Shown piece after piece: positions 63,344 to 64,000 of a stretch of 64,000 bases of DNA. The translations under genes were made by a program, and so were the position numbers. The first letter of the stretch is position 1. Each line of letters begins with the position of its first letter. The notes beneath the pieces were generated by a model, which saw only the letters and a program-made list of their open reading frames with translations, was not told the DNA's origin and searched no databases. This stretch comes from Bradyrhizobium guangdongense. GTDB taxonomy: Bacteria; Pseudomonadota; Alphaproteobacteria; Rhizobiales; Xanthobacteraceae. The stretch is from positions 3,224,001 to 3,288,000 of the forward strand of contig NZ_CP030051.1 in assembly GCF_004114975.1 (NCBI RefSeq), given 5' to 3'.

Positions 63344-63379
63344 GCGGCGCCGCTGTCATCAGCGGCGCCGCTGTCGTTT
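63344..63379 (+). terminator. Strong stem-loop downstream of the binding protein gene
   Basis: GCGGCGCCGCTG (63344-63355) and CAGCGGCGCCGC (63360-63371) form a perfect 12 bp stem with a four-base loop. On the plus strand it is followed by TGTCGTTTG, a weak T-run; on the minus strand the run CGTTTTTG is better. It probably ends the dppA-like transcript. Confidence 0.65.
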
Positions 63380-63538
63380 GCCGTCCTGTCTCGGCGAGAA
63401 ATGCCGAAAACCTTTTTAACTCTTCCAGTTTCCAATCATTGCTATTTGTTTCCGATCTGAAATAGATGTTTCGCCTTCAGGCATTACTTTCCCCCCTTTG
63501 GTTTGATTCTTGTGCCGCTCGATCTTGCTTTCCAGGCG

Positions 63539-64000
63539 ATGGCCGAACGGTCCGATCGCGCGCCGGCGCGTTGGCGCCGTCCCTTCCTGCGCTGGCTCGA
63601 CGGCGTCGAGGCGGGCTGGGCCGTTCCGCTCCTCATTGCGTGCTTCGTTGCGATCTGGACGCTGTATCTCGCCATCGCCTATGCCGGCGGCGGCCTGCAT
63701 CCTGATACGCTGGAGGCCTGGACGCTGGGGCGGAATTTCGCCTTTGGCTACCCCAAGCATCCGCCGCTGATGGGCTGGATCGCCGCAAGCTGGACCTCCG
63801 TCTTCCCGCTCAGCGACTGGTCGCTGCAATTGATGGCGATGGTCAACGCGGGGCTTGCGCTGGTCTTCGTCGATTGCGTCGCCCGTCAGTTCGTGACCGG
63901 GCACAAGCGCATCCTCGTGCTGCTGCTCCTGATGCTGACGCCGGCCTATCAATTCCACGCCCAGCGCTTTAACGCCAACTCCGTGCTGCTCGCGATCTGG
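63539..64000 (+). CDS. GT39/PMT-family glycosyltransferase, 3' end outside the window
   Basis: The frame is open from 63539 (ATG) to the window edge, about 154 codons; a GTG at 63512 is an alternative start. After a basic leader (ERSDRAPARWRRPFLRW) a membrane helix follows (VPLLIACFVAIWTLYLAIAY), then DTLEAWTLGRNFAFGYPKHPPLMGWIAASWTSVFP, the PMT_2 pattern with the lipid-binding Y-P-K-H-P-P segment, and further helices. The acidic catalytic position is a single Glu (DTLEAW) rather than DE. It is the second enzyme of this family in the window. The acceptor is unknown. Confidence 0.8.
   Translation, partial: MAERSDRAPARWRRPFLRWLDGVEAGWAVPLLIACFVAIWTLYLAIAYAGGGLHPDTLEAWTLGRNFAFGYPKHPPLMGWIAASWTSVFPLSDWSLQLMAMVNAGLALVFVDCVARQFVTGHKRILVLLLLMLTPAYQFHAQRFNANSVLLAIW

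Overview
The window is GC-rich chromosomal DNA from an alphaproteobacterium of the order Hyphomicrobiales, most probably Bradyrhizobium or a close relative. This is inferred from gene content (Usg protein, CIRCE-controlled groESL, Anbu cluster, many LysR/ABC catabolic cassettes) and from at least six families of dispersed palindromic repeats between genes. I see no rRNA, tRNA, CRISPR array, prophage or classical insertion sequence. Genes are densely packed, mostly in short operons.

Layout. 1-3.8 kb: tail of a small exported protein, a CYTH-CHAD protein, a DUF2000 protein, and an alcohol dehydrogenase behind an FNR/FixK-type box. 3.8-8.7 kb: divergent regulator pair, with an ArsR-SRPBCC-GFA operon to the left and a TetR-HlyD-ABC-permease export operon (like E. 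coli cecR-ybhGFSR) to the right. 8.7-16 kb: membrane adenylate cyclase, small exported protein, GntR-MFS-amidohydrolase cassette, PhzF protein, DUF488 and DUF72 pair. 16-23 kb: LysR divergent from a polyamine-type ABC transporter operon that also carries a HAD hydrolase and an FAD oxidoreductase. 23-28.4 kb: two small exported or membrane proteins, a polyprenyl-phosphate glycosyltransferase with a GT39 partner, and a DUF2778 (L,D-transpeptidase-like) protein. 28.4-31.5 kb: GST and isochorismatase-family hydrolase divergent from LysR, then signal peptidase I.

31.5-34.8 kb: a small GIY-YIG endonuclease gene tightly bracketed by inverted copies of a palindromic repeat, then groL and groS with CIRCE, then usg. 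34.8-39 kb: cupin with a histone-like tail, nucleoside transporter, MFS exporter, SDR. 39-43 kb: a four-gene Anbu cluster (ATP-grasp, alpha-E, transglutaminase-like, proteasome-like Anbu). 43-51 kb: molybdopterin-binding protein, gpt, an Ada-like four-cysteine protein, MetE-like protein, GST, DsbA-like isomerase, quinone oxidoreductase, NIT-domain chemoreceptor. 51-63.3 kb: a peptide/amide utilisation region with a dipeptide-type ABC importer and four hydrolases. The window ends inside another GT39 gene.

The most interesting structure is the GIY-YIG gene at 31.5-31.8 kb. It lies within 12-15 bp of oppositely oriented palindromic repeats on both sides. Shorter elements with the same outer repeats but no gene occur at 51.9 kb and 58.0 kb, inside the peptide operon. 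The arrangement resembles REP/RAYT 'REPtrons', but with a GIY-YIG nuclease in place of the transposase. Other points of note are a second CIRCE-spaced dyad and an orphan terminator upstream of groES, and three transcription regulators whose promoters are covered by operators and whose start codons lie at the predicted +1.
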